Positions 5,626-11,237 of a stretch of 11,237 nucleotides of DNA are shown here, one piece after another. This stretch comes from RGIG8368 sp045540275. Lineage in GTDB: Bacteria > Verrucomicrobiota > Kiritimatiellia > RFP12 > UBA1067. Both the position numbers and the translations under genes were made by a program. The number at the start of each line of letters is the position of its first letter. Positions within the stretch are counted from its first letter, which is position 1. The stretch spans positions 1 to 11,237 of the forward strand of contig JAZQGX010000028.1 of the NCBI GenBank assembly GCA_045540275.1, given 5' to 3'. A model generated the notes under the pieces. The model did not search any database and was not told the origin of the DNA. It saw nothing but the letters and a program-made list of their open reading frames with translations.

Positions 5626-6507
5626 ATGAACTTCTTGATAGTGCTCGTGCTGCTGGCCTTGCTGATCGCCCTGCCGATTGGCGTGATCATGCTCGTCTAT
5701 CGGCTTGTTGATACGCGCAATGACGGCAGAGTCGCCAAGGGCGAAAGCGCGCCTCCGTGGTCGGACGGACTCTACTCGGCGGCGAAGAGGGCGACGCCCG
5801 CATGGGCGGTCGAGATTGCCTTCTGCATTGTTGCATATGCGGGGATCGGTTTCAACGACATCCGCTCTTTGCCCGGACAATACCACTTCTGGCTGATGGT
5901 GGCGATTCCGATTGCTGCGTTCGTCTGGGGCCTGGTCAAACCGCGCATCTATACGGATGGCGTCAAGCGCGATAGAGACGTGCGCTATGACGCGTGGATT
6001 GTGCTGGCGTTCCTGCTTTTCTTCGTGTTTGCCCCGGTGTTCTGGGTGACGCGGACGATTGCGCCGTTCCGGAACGTGGATCGCGAGAGCGGCAGGATAG
6101 AGATGCGCGCGGACGCATGGGACGCGTGGCGATTCAGAAACTCTCCGATTGCGCCGAATATGATCCCATGGGACGCGAAGGAGATTGCGTTCAGCTATCT
6201 GCCGCCGGCCTTGCTGGGGCTGGGCGGTTCGGCGGAACTGCGCTGCAAAGTCGAGAAGGACGATCTGCTTGCGTTCGCCAAGGCACGCGGCTACGAGTTT
6301 CAGGCGGAGTCGCTGACGCGCAACTTTTGCGCGAACGGCTGCGGCGATTGCGATTTCGTCCATCAGGTCTGGAGAAAATACAATGGCGACATTCCGTATC
6401 CAAAGGATTTCCTGGCATACAATTACCGCTATGCCACATGCGGCGGCTATTCGTTCTTCTATGATGTCGCCGCAAAGACGCTTTACGCCGAATGGTCCAG
6501 CAACTAA
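5626..6507 (+). CDS. Four-helix membrane protein with a cysteine-containing soluble C-terminal domain
   Basis: The RBS AAAGGAGG (5613-5620) precedes ATG 5626; the product has 293 residues. Hydrophobic helices are at about 3-25, 59-77, 88-106 and 122-141. The remaining 150 residues are soluble, with a Cys cluster NFCANGCGDC (233-242) plus C207 and C272, and they end in a Tyr-rich beta segment (GGYSFFYDVAAKTLYAEW, 273-290). I do not recognise the family. The cysteines could form disulfides or bind a metal, depending on which side of the membrane the tail lies. A long antisense frame (5215-6363 on the - strand) is rejected as a shadow. Ten bases separate its stop from the next start, suggesting co-transcription. 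Confidence 0.85.
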   Translation: MNFLIVLVLLALLIALPIGVIMLVYRLVDTRNDGRVAKGESAPPWSDGLYSAAKRATPAWAVEIAFCIVAYAGIGFNDIRSLPGQYHFWLMVAIPIAAFVWGLVKPRIYTDGVKRDRDVRYDAWIVLAFLLFFVFAPVFWVTRTIAPFRNVDRESGRIEMRADAWDAWRFRNSPIAPNMIPWDAKEIAFSYLPPALLGLGGSAELRCKVEKDDLLAFAKARGYEFQAESLTRNFCANGCGDCDFVHQVWRKYNGDIPYPKDFLAYNYRYATCGGYSFFYDVAAKTLYAEWSSN

Positions 6508-6516
6508 GCAAAAGCA

Positions 6517-6906
6517 ATGAAGCGGATAAATCCTTATTGGCAGAAGTCGCTACTTTTCAACATATTGGCACTGGTGATTGCTACATTTGTTGGAATCAAT
6601 ATCATCTACGATAAGGCCTTTGGCGTTGGCCTGTTTGCTTTATGGCTTGCTTTGATAAGCCCTTTGGCATACCCGATTGTCGGGCCGTATATGGTAGCGT
6701 TTTTTCTCGCGGCGCACATTGAAGTCTTGCAATTGTTCTTTTGGCCAGTTGTCGTATTGTCGTATATAGCGTATTTCGCGTTTCTTCTTGGGGCGATACT
6801 GGAAAAGGATAAAGACGTCCGCGTCGGGTGTTGCATTCTGCTGTCGGCATGGTTTGTTTTGACGCTCTTTGGTTTTTCAGAGTGGGCGATGTATTGGAGC
6901 GTGTAA
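6517..6906 (+). CDS. Small polytopic membrane protein of unknown function
   Basis: This 129-residue product is almost entirely hydrophobic, with four or five predicted helices (about 11-30, 36-52, 54-72, 73-95 and 103-122) joined by short loops, the longest being EKDKDVRVG (96-104). I do not recognise it. No clear Shine-Dalgarno precedes ATG 6517, which lies only nine bases after the previous stop, so translation may depend on ribosomes finishing the 5626 gene. Coding is supported by the hydrophobic-helix pattern and the tight same-strand spacing. Its codons are somewhat more AT-rich than those of its neighbours. Confidence 0.7.
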   Translation: MKRINPYWQKSLLFNILALVIATFVGINIIYDKAFGVGLFALWLALISPLAYPIVGPYMVAFFLAAHIEVLQLFFWPVVVLSYIAYFAFLLGAILEKDKDVRVGCCILLSAWFVLTLFGFSEWAMYWSV

Positions 6907-6933
6907 CGACAAATTGAAGAAAGGAATAAGGCG

Positions 6934-7596
6934 ATGAAGAAAATGATGATGGCGGTGGGGCGGTTCATGTATTGCACATGGTATGGCGCGGCGGTCGTGT
7001 TTGTCGCCGTCGCCGCCGTATTGTGTGGCTTGCAGTTCGCCAACTGCTGCATGGAAGACCTTGTGCCCTGGCCGAAGGATATCCACATTCTCATTATGTT
7101 TGCGACGGTAGCCAACATTGGTGTTGCAATGATTGTGTCGCTCTGCCGCCGCAAATGGGGGCGGGCGATAGGGCTGCTGGTGCTTTGCGCCGTGGCATAT
7201 GTAGGCTTTGCTTTCGTTGCGTTTATTTCGTATTGTGTCCCGACGCGAATGGTCATGCCGCCGAGTCGCGAATGGACGGAGGCGACCATTTGCCAGCCGT
7301 CCGCAATCGAATACGACAATTTGACGTTTCTTGGTGGAATCTCGGCGAGAGAGACTGTCGCAGTGTTTGCCGTCGCGGACACTCCAATTGACAAATCGCA
7401 TTTCGTCGCTGGTTCGCCTTGGACGGACGAGGTAGGCGACAAGGCACTCGTCAGCTATCGGAGCATAATGGCGTTTTGTCGCATTGATGTTTCGTTGCCA
7501 AGCGACGCCACACTTTCGTATTGCGGCGGCAGGGAGGGCAACATAACGATTATCGAAGCAAACGACAAGACATATCTCGTCTATCAGCGGTTGTAA
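6934..7596 (+). CDS. Three-helix membrane protein with a soluble C-terminal domain, unknown
   Basis: ATG 6934 is preceded by GAAAGGAAT (RBS, about nine bases upstream); the product has 220 residues. Helices are predicted at about 15-36, 50-71 and 77-101. The C-terminal 115 residues form a soluble, beta-rich domain with an alternating pattern (ETVAVFAVADTPIDKSHF, 140-157) and an end EGNITIIEANDKTYLVYQRL (201-220). The general plan (a few helices, then a soluble tail ending in Tyr-rich strands) resembles the 5626 product without obvious sequence identity. I do not recognise the family. The start lies 28 bases after the 6517 gene and the stop directly precedes the RBS cassette of the 7612 lipoprotein. 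Confidence 0.8.
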   Translation: MKKMMMAVGRFMYCTWYGAAVVFVAVAAVLCGLQFANCCMEDLVPWPKDIHILIMFATVANIGVAMIVSLCRRKWGRAIGLLVLCAVAYVGFAFVAFISYCVPTRMVMPPSREWTEATICQPSAIEYDNLTFLGGISARETVAVFAVADTPIDKSHFVAGSPWTDEVGDKALVSYRSIMAFCRIDVSLPSDATLSYCGGREGNITIIEANDKTYLVYQRL

Positions 7597-7597
7597 T

Positions 7598-7663
7598 GAA
7601 AGGAGCGCCTCATGAGACCATTTGCACGGATAATCCTCGTCTCATCCCTCGTGCTCGCGGCGG
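7598..7663 (+). repeat. RBS plus lipoprotein signal-peptide cassette, copy B
   Basis: These 66 bases (GAAAGGAGC, the ATG and codons to the end of the hydrophobic core) match 9344-9409 at 57 of 66 positions with no gap, including 17 identical bases (ATCCTCGTCTCATCCCT). The match stops abruptly at the mature part of the proteins. A third, broken copy is at 978-1011. Confidence 0.8.
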
Positions 7664-8244
7664 TAGCATTTCTCGGCGGATGCGACAGGTGGCAGCGGAG
7701 CGTCGAGGCTCGCAAGCAGGCAGCGCACGATGGCTTGACGGCGCGGAAGGCGTTTCTCGCAGGGGCGCTTCCCGAATCTGAGCGCTCGGCCGTTCCAGAG
7801 GATTTCTACGCCTACGAGGGCTTGCGGGATTGGTTCCGGATGCCGCTCGTGTTCCCATACCAGCTTGAGGCAATCGATTCGACGCTCAGCTTCAACCTCG
7901 TGCGCTATAACGGCACGGCGTCCGTTCGGGATCCCAATAAATCCTCGGAAAATGTCCGAGACGGGTCGTCGCCGATGACGACGCTTTCGCATTTGTCGTT
8001 TGACAGGACGATGCTTCTTTTCAAGAAAGAGGGTGTTGACGAATATGGCATCTTCTCGTTTTTGGAGGGAGGCTTCGTGTCCTTCGCCACGGAAGCGGAA
8101 CTTTGGACTTCCGCCCAAGGTCGAGGGTTCAGCGGCCCGAAGCGTCTGATTCCCGTCGCCACCGTGTTTGACAATTATTGGGCGTTTCGCAAGCCATGGC
8201 TTTTCGCCTCCACGCCCAAAGCCACAACGGAGGTGTCAAAATGA
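7612..8244 (+). CDS. Predicted lipoprotein, unknown family
   Basis: ATG 7612 follows GAAAGGAGC (7598-7606). The N-terminus MRPFARIILVSSLVLAAVAF leads to a clear lipobox LGGC with lipidation Cys at residue 24, so the 210-residue precursor should be exported and anchored to a membrane. The mature part has no transmembrane helix. It contains an acidic/aromatic segment (EDFYAYEGLRDWFRM, 63-77), a Ser/Asn-rich middle, and a beta-rich C-terminal half (RTMLLFKKEGVDEYGIFSF). I do not recognise the family. It shares its signal peptide at the DNA level with the 9358 lipoprotein but the mature sequences are unrelated by eye. Confidence 0.85.
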   Translation: MRPFARIILVSSLVLAAVAFLGGCDRWQRSVEARKQAAHDGLTARKAFLAGALPESERSAVPEDFYAYEGLRDWFRMPLVFPYQLEAIDSTLSFNLVRYNGTASVRDPNKSSENVRDGSSPMTTLSHLSFDRTMLLFKKEGVDEYGIFSFLEGGFVSFATEAELWTSAQGRGFSGPKRLIPVATVFDNYWAFRKPWLFASTPKATTEVSK

Positions 8245-8277
8245 GTGTTGCCAATTTCCAATGAAAGGAGCGGGAGC

Positions 8278-8739
8278 ATGAAGAAGAAAATCATATTAGT
8301 CTTACTTGCGGTGGCGGCGGGCATGGTTGCGGCAGTTGTCGGTATTCATGTGGAAAGAATAGATTATGTCGTCTGCGACGGCGTGTTGCATATTGAAATG
8401 AACCAGTATTGGGGGATGAAGAAGTTGTCGTGGGAATGCCCGATAAAAGACATAACAAATGTGCGCCCTGTGAGCAGATCATCCGGTAGAAAAATTGCTT
8501 GGGCATCGACTCTTCTTGTCGGTGATTCTCCTTATGGGGAGATAAAGCTGGGCAAGTATCGCATAACCAAGGAATTAGAGAAATGCTTTTCGCCTGGATA
8601 TCAGGGTGAGCGGGTTGAAGTCTCGGAGTTCCCTCATCGGACCATACTTCCTCTTCTGCTTTTTGGCATAGCTGTTATTGCCTACAGGGAGCTACGGGGT
8701 ATTATGCGAAAGGAGAAGCGAGATGAAGCTGAACTATGA
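8278..8739 (+). CDS. Membrane-anchored protein with a small soluble domain, unknown
   Basis: ATG 8278, preceded by GAAAGGAGC (about 8263-8271), is preferred over an upstream ATG at 8245 that has no RBS; the product has 153 residues. An N-terminal helix (4-24) and a C-terminal helix (about 121-137) flank a soluble domain of about 95 residues. That domain has alternating strands (YVVCDGVLHIEMNQYWGMKK, 30-49; CPIKDITNVRPV, 54-65; KIAWASTLLVG, 72-82). The plan recalls small bacterial PH-like domains, but no defining motif is visible, so this is a guess. The basic tail after the second helix suggests a cytoplasmic C-terminus. The gene overlaps the next one by 17 bases in another frame. Confidence 0.8.
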   Translation: MKKKIILVLLAVAAGMVAAVVGIHVERIDYVVCDGVLHIEMNQYWGMKKLSWECPIKDITNVRPVSRSSGRKIAWASTLLVGDSPYGEIKLGKYRITKELEKCFSPGYQGERVEVSEFPHRTILPLLLFGIAVIAYRELRGIMRKEKRDEAEL

Positions 8740-9361
8740 GTTTGGGTTTCTGGAGAAGGACTGTCCGCTGGTGTCGCGGGAACTTGTCAGGCCGTGGCGA
8801 CTTGCCGCGCTTGCCGTCGGCATCGGCATCCTCATCGCCGGGTCGCACCTGACGCCGTCCGCAGACTGGGACTATCCGATCTGCTTCATTATGGGGCTTT
8901 GGGCGTATGTCTTTGCACCGTGGACGGTGAGGGCGCTAGTCTATCTCGACTGGAAGCGGCTTCCGCTGGCGTGGCTTTTCGCGTGGGCGGGGATAGACGG
9001 CGTCTATTCGCTCTACTGGTGGCTTCGCGGCTTCGACGCATTGCAGACGTTTCGCGGACCGAACATCGTCTACAGCACACCGCTCTACTTCCTCTTCGGC
9101 CTCGCGATGAACCTGTGCCTTGTGCGCTACGACGCACCGCAGGGCATTCGCGGATACTTGGTTGACTCGGTGCGCAAACATTGGTCGTTTGTCACGCGCT
9201 ACACGCTTCGGCTCATCCTCAGCGCATTTCTTGCGGTACTTTTCACCATGCTGTTCTTCGTCGCCACAGGACACTACCGCATCGCATTCTCCGGCGGAAA
9301 AATCACCGTAGAGCAGAAACAATTAACCGACAACTCAACCACCGAAAGGAGCAACCCATGA
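8723..9361 (+). CDS. Five-helix membrane protein, intact paralogue of the relic at 766-876
   Basis: ATG 8723 follows AAAGGAG (8709-8715), inside the end of the previous gene; the 212-residue product has helices at about 25-42, 52-75, 80-100, 117-134 and 161-181. A positively charged linker and a short polar tail (about 188-212) follow. Residues 33-51 are the block preserved in the relic, suggesting a multi-copy family in this genome. I do not recognise the family. Its TGA (9359-9361) overlaps the ATG of the lipoprotein gene as ATGA, so the two are translationally coupled; the relic region keeps pieces of both genes in the same order. Confidence 0.8.
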   Translation: MKLNYEFGFLEKDCPLVSRELVRPWRLAALAVGIGILIAGSHLTPSADWDYPICFIMGLWAYVFAPWTVRALVYLDWKRLPLAWLFAWAGIDGVYSLYWWLRGFDALQTFRGPNIVYSTPLYFLFGLAMNLCLVRYDAPQGIRGYLVDSVRKHWSFVTRYTLRLILSAFLAVLFTMLFFVATGHYRIAFSGGKITVEQKQLTDNSTTERSNP

Positions 9362-9409
9362 AACCCTTTGCACGAATGATCCTCGTCTCATCCCTGGCGC
9401 TCGCGGCGG
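9344..9409 (+). repeat. RBS plus lipoprotein signal-peptide cassette, copy C
   Basis: This is the counterpart of 7598-7663 (57 of 66 bases identical) and of the broken copy at 978-1011 (31 of 34). It covers the RBS, the ATG and the signal peptide of the 9358 gene. Its 5' end also lies within the 3' end of the 8723 coding sequence. Confidence 0.8.
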
Positions 9410-9735
9410 GGTGTGTGAGCAGAATAGACATCGAACACTGGGCACTTGAGCCGTGCGATGCCGCGACGACCGCCGAGATTGCGCGGCTTGTCGAAGAGGG
9501 CGCGAGCCGGGACGGGCGCGCTTGGAACGACAATGTTCGGCATGAGGAGCGGGAACGGCGGCGGTACAAGCTGCGTGACGGAACGACGATAGCCAGTGAA
9601 TCGTCGCCTATTCGTTTCGGCACGAATACGGTCTGCGTGGCGGTTGCCAGCCACGTTGTCTGCTATCGGCTCTTGCGGCGCGAAATGGCAGGTCTTGGCA
9701 ATTCCAATGCGAACAAAAGGAGCGAACGGAAATGA
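9358..9735 (+). CDS. Small predicted lipoprotein, unknown family
   Basis: ATG 9358 (125 aa) is supported by GAAAGGAGC (9344-9352) and by the signal peptide MKPFARMILVSSLALAAGC, with a likely lipidated Cys at residue 19; the lipobox (LAAGC) is slightly non-canonical. An open frame upstream to 9181 is only an overlap with the 8723 gene. The mature part is charged, with an Arg/Glu-rich helix (RHEERERRRYKLRDG, 61-75), a central beta part containing three more cysteines (C33, C93, C102), and a basic tail. The function is unknown. It is coupled at both ends: ATGA with the 8723 gene and ATGA with the RhuM-Fic gene at 9732, an odd pairing of an exported lipoprotein with a cytosolic toxin-like enzyme. 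Confidence 0.8.
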   Translation: MKPFARMILVSSLALAAGCVSRIDIEHWALEPCDAATTAEIARLVEEGASRDGRAWNDNVRHEERERRRYKLRDGTTIASESSPIRFGTNTVCVAVASHVVCYRLLRREMAGLGNSNANKRSERK

Positions 9736-10664
9736 AAAACGAAATTGTGCTTTTCGAGGCGAAGGACGGCAAGGTCTCCTTGCCAGTTCAGCTGAACGAG
9801 GAGACTGTGTGGCTCACGCAGGCTCAAATGGCGCAGTTGTTTGACCGCTCGCAATCTGTCATTGCAAGGCATATCAACAACGCCTTTGCTGAAGGTGAAG
9901 TCAACCGAGATGAGGCTTATGCAAAAATTGCATATTTAGCAGAAAATGCCGCTGGTGCCGCCAAGGTTGCAATTTACAACCTGGACGTAATCATTTCCGT
10001 TGGCTATCGCGTGAAGTCGCAGCGGGGCGTGGAGTTCCGCCGCTGGGCGACGCGGGTGCTGAAAGAGTATATCGTGCGCGGCTATGCGCTAAACCGAGAG
10101 CGCCTGAAGCAGCTCGGAATGGCCGTGGATGTTATGAAGCGCGTATCGGCAAGCCTTGACACGGAACAAGTACTGGATGTCGTCAAGACCTACTCTTCCG
10201 CGCTCGACCTTCTCGACGGCTTCGATCACCAGACTATCGCCAAGCCCAAGACAAAGGGACGCTCGGTAGAACTCACCTACGAGGAATGCAGGCGTTTCAT
10301 CGACGGCATGAAGTTTTCCGCCGATTCCGTGCTTTTCGGTAACGAGAAAGACGGATCCTTCAAGTCTGCTCTCGGTGCGGTGTACCAGTCGTTCGGCGGC
10401 AAGGATCTTTATCCTTCTGCGCAGGAAAAGGCGGCGAACCTCTTGTATCTTGTCACGAAGAATCACGGCTTTTCGGACGGCAACAAGCGCATCGCGGCGG
10501 GACTCTTCCTCTACTTCTTGAAGCGCAACCGTCTTCTGCTGCGTAAGGACGGCTCCAAGCGCATCGCCGACCACACGCTTGTCGCGCTGACGGTCATGAT
10601 CGCCGAATCCAAACCTGCCGAGAAGGAAATGATGGTCAACCTCGTCATGACTTTCCTGGCATAA
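9732..10664 (+). CDS. RhuM-Fic/Doc fusion protein (predicted AMP transferase)
   Basis: ATG 9732 overlaps the previous stop (ATGA) and follows AAAAGGAGCG. The 310-residue protein has an N-terminal RhuM domain: VWLTQAQMAQLFDRSQSVIARHINNAF (26-52, HTH-like), then YNLDVIISVGYRVKS-RG-EFRRWAT-LKEYIVRGYAL (82-120). This is followed by a helical linker and a Fic/Doc domain with HGFSDGNKRIA (245-255), matching the HxFx(D/E)GNxR core: catalytic His245, Asp249, Asn251 and Arg253. Length and order match proteins usually named virulence RhuM family/Fic-DOC. Fic enzymes with this core usually transfer AMP to a protein hydroxyl, and Doc-type ones phosphorylate; the substrate here is unknown. No separate small antitoxin gene of the Phd/FicA kind is seen next to it, so inhibition may be internal or unneeded. 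Confidence 0.9.
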   Translation: MKNEIVLFEAKDGKVSLPVQLNEETVWLTQAQMAQLFDRSQSVIARHINNAFAEGEVNRDEAYAKIAYLAENAAGAAKVAIYNLDVIISVGYRVKSQRGVEFRRWATRVLKEYIVRGYALNRERLKQLGMAVDVMKRVSASLDTEQVLDVVKTYSSALDLLDGFDHQTIAKPKTKGRSVELTYEECRRFIDGMKFSADSVLFGNEKDGSFKSALGAVYQSFGGKDLYPSAQEKAANLLYLVTKNHGFSDGNKRIAAGLFLYFLKRNRLLLRKDGSKRIADHTLVALTVMIAESKPAEKEMMVNLVMTFLA

Positions 10665-10732
10665 TGTTCCGCGCTGTGAGAGACGAAGCGAAAGGATCGT
10701 GAAAAAGAATGCGAAATTGAGGACGCGATGGT

Positions 10733-11237
10733 ATGAATAAGCGGAGATCGAGAATACTTAAGTACGTGGCGATACGCGCGGCCGCGGCTCTCGTTGTGCT
10801 TGCTCTGCTGACGGCATTAAGCATTGCACTCGACATCCCAGGAGGCAAGCGTTTCCGCCGTTACTGTTCTTATTCAGACATGAAGGCGTTGATGGTTGCG
10901 GAGAAGGACGACATTACGGCCACGCTGGATTACGATTGCGACGGGACGAATTACACGTTGGTTGTTTTAAGGCCTTGCCGGTTCCTCGCGTCGGGGTCGG
11001 CCGTCCTTGTATATGGTCCAGACGGTCGCCTGTTCGACAGGACCGGCGACGAGGGTGACGACGGGCGCTTTCAGCGGGAATGGCCGCGTCCGTGGAACTG
11101 GAGGCATGCGGAAACGGTTCGCCGTCTGAAGGCGATCACGATGCCAGGAGTGTGCTTTTATGCTCCTGCCACGATGAAGGATTTCGTCGAGTATATGAGT
11201 CGGGCGACAAAAGACTTCGACAGCCCAGACATTCCGC
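10733..11237 (+). CDS. Membrane-anchored or secreted protein, 3' end outside window
   Basis: An open frame of 168 codons runs from ATG 10733 to the right edge without a stop. GAGGA (10719-10723) lies nine bases upstream. A basic start (MNKRRSRILKYVAIR) and a hydrophobic helix (about 16-33) indicate a signal anchor or signal peptide without a lipobox. The visible soluble part contains paired strands (ATLDYDCDGTNYTLVVLRPC, 63-82), then VLVYGPDGRLFDRTGDEGDDGRFQREW (91-117), an Asp/Gly-rich turn that resembles a calcium- or ligand-binding loop but is not a recognised motif. No family is assigned. It lies 68 bases after the RhuM-Fic gene with no terminator between them. Confidence 0.75.
   Translation, partial: MNKRRSRILKYVAIRAAAALVVLALLTALSIALDIPGGKRFRRYCSYSDMKALMVAEKDDITATLDYDCDGTNYTLVVLRPCRFLASGSAVLVYGPDGRLFDRTGDEGDDGRFQREWPRPWNWRHAETVRRLKAITMPGVCFYAPATMKDFVEYMSRATKDFDSPDIP

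Noticed and set aside
5215..6363. Long open frame on the - strand (382 codons)
   Set aside because: It lies opposite the 5626 gene and the end of the DUF3592 gene, both with RBS and membrane-helix patterns; its translation is Arg/His-rich and domain-free, as expected of an antisense shadow.
6606..7442. Open frame on the - strand (278 codons)
   Set aside because: It is antisense to two membrane-protein genes, is Thr/Ala/Asn-rich with no recognisable domain, and results from the codon bias of the sense genes.
3997..9735. Integron-type gene cassette array
   Set aside because: Although small same-strand genes with toxin-antitoxin neighbours fit, most gaps are under 35 bases or negative and no attC-like sites (RYYYAAC...GTTRRRY with imperfect palindrome) were seen.

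Overview
The window looks like chromosomal accessory DNA from an uncultured bacterium. Every supported gene lies on the + strand. Genes are tightly packed, with TGAAAGGAG-type ribosome binding sites and several ATGA stop/start overlaps. There are many lipoproteins and membrane proteins of unknown function. Base composition, gene style and RBS consensus remind me of host-associated Kiritimatiellia/Verrucomicrobiota, but no marker gene is present, so the taxonomy is a low-confidence inference. I see no tRNA, rRNA, CRISPR array, transposase or integrase.

Left part (1-1198): the tail of a membrane protein (possibly an ABC-2 permease), a double zinc-ribbon protein with a C-terminal membrane anchor, then about 500 bases without an intact gene. 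That stretch holds debris: a broken copy of the membrane gene that is intact at 8723, an imperfect 19-bp inverted repeat of the ACAGGATTGACAGGATT type, and a broken copy of the RBS plus signal-peptide start of the lipoprotein at 9358.

Conflict/regulatory part (1199-3873): a HipA/CtkA-like kinase lacking its N-lobe but fused to a C-terminal helix-turn-helix and served by its own good promoter; a YkgJ-type cysteine-cluster protein that seems to have acquired an early stop; and a complete hipBA toxin-antitoxin operon with a clear promoter and repeated operator half-sites.

Middle part (3997-9735): eight co-directional genes for unrecognised membrane proteins and lipoproteins (a tandem DUF3592 protein, a four-helix protein with a soluble tail, a small polytopic protein, a three-helix protein, two lipoproteins, a two-anchor protein and a five-helix protein). 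Two lipoproteins share nearly the same RBS and signal-peptide DNA but have unrelated mature parts, and a third, broken copy of that cassette lies at 978. The run ends in translational overlap with an intact RhuM-Fic/Doc fusion (9732-10664), a predicted protein-modifying enzyme. A further membrane-anchored or secreted protein starts at 10733 and runs off the right edge.

Overall: an accessory island in which protein-modifying, toxin-like enzymes (HipA, a HipA-like remnant, Fic) are interleaved with a fast-changing envelope-protein array. Duplicated pieces of that array provide short homologies through which the island may have been rearranged. A joint function for the array is speculative.
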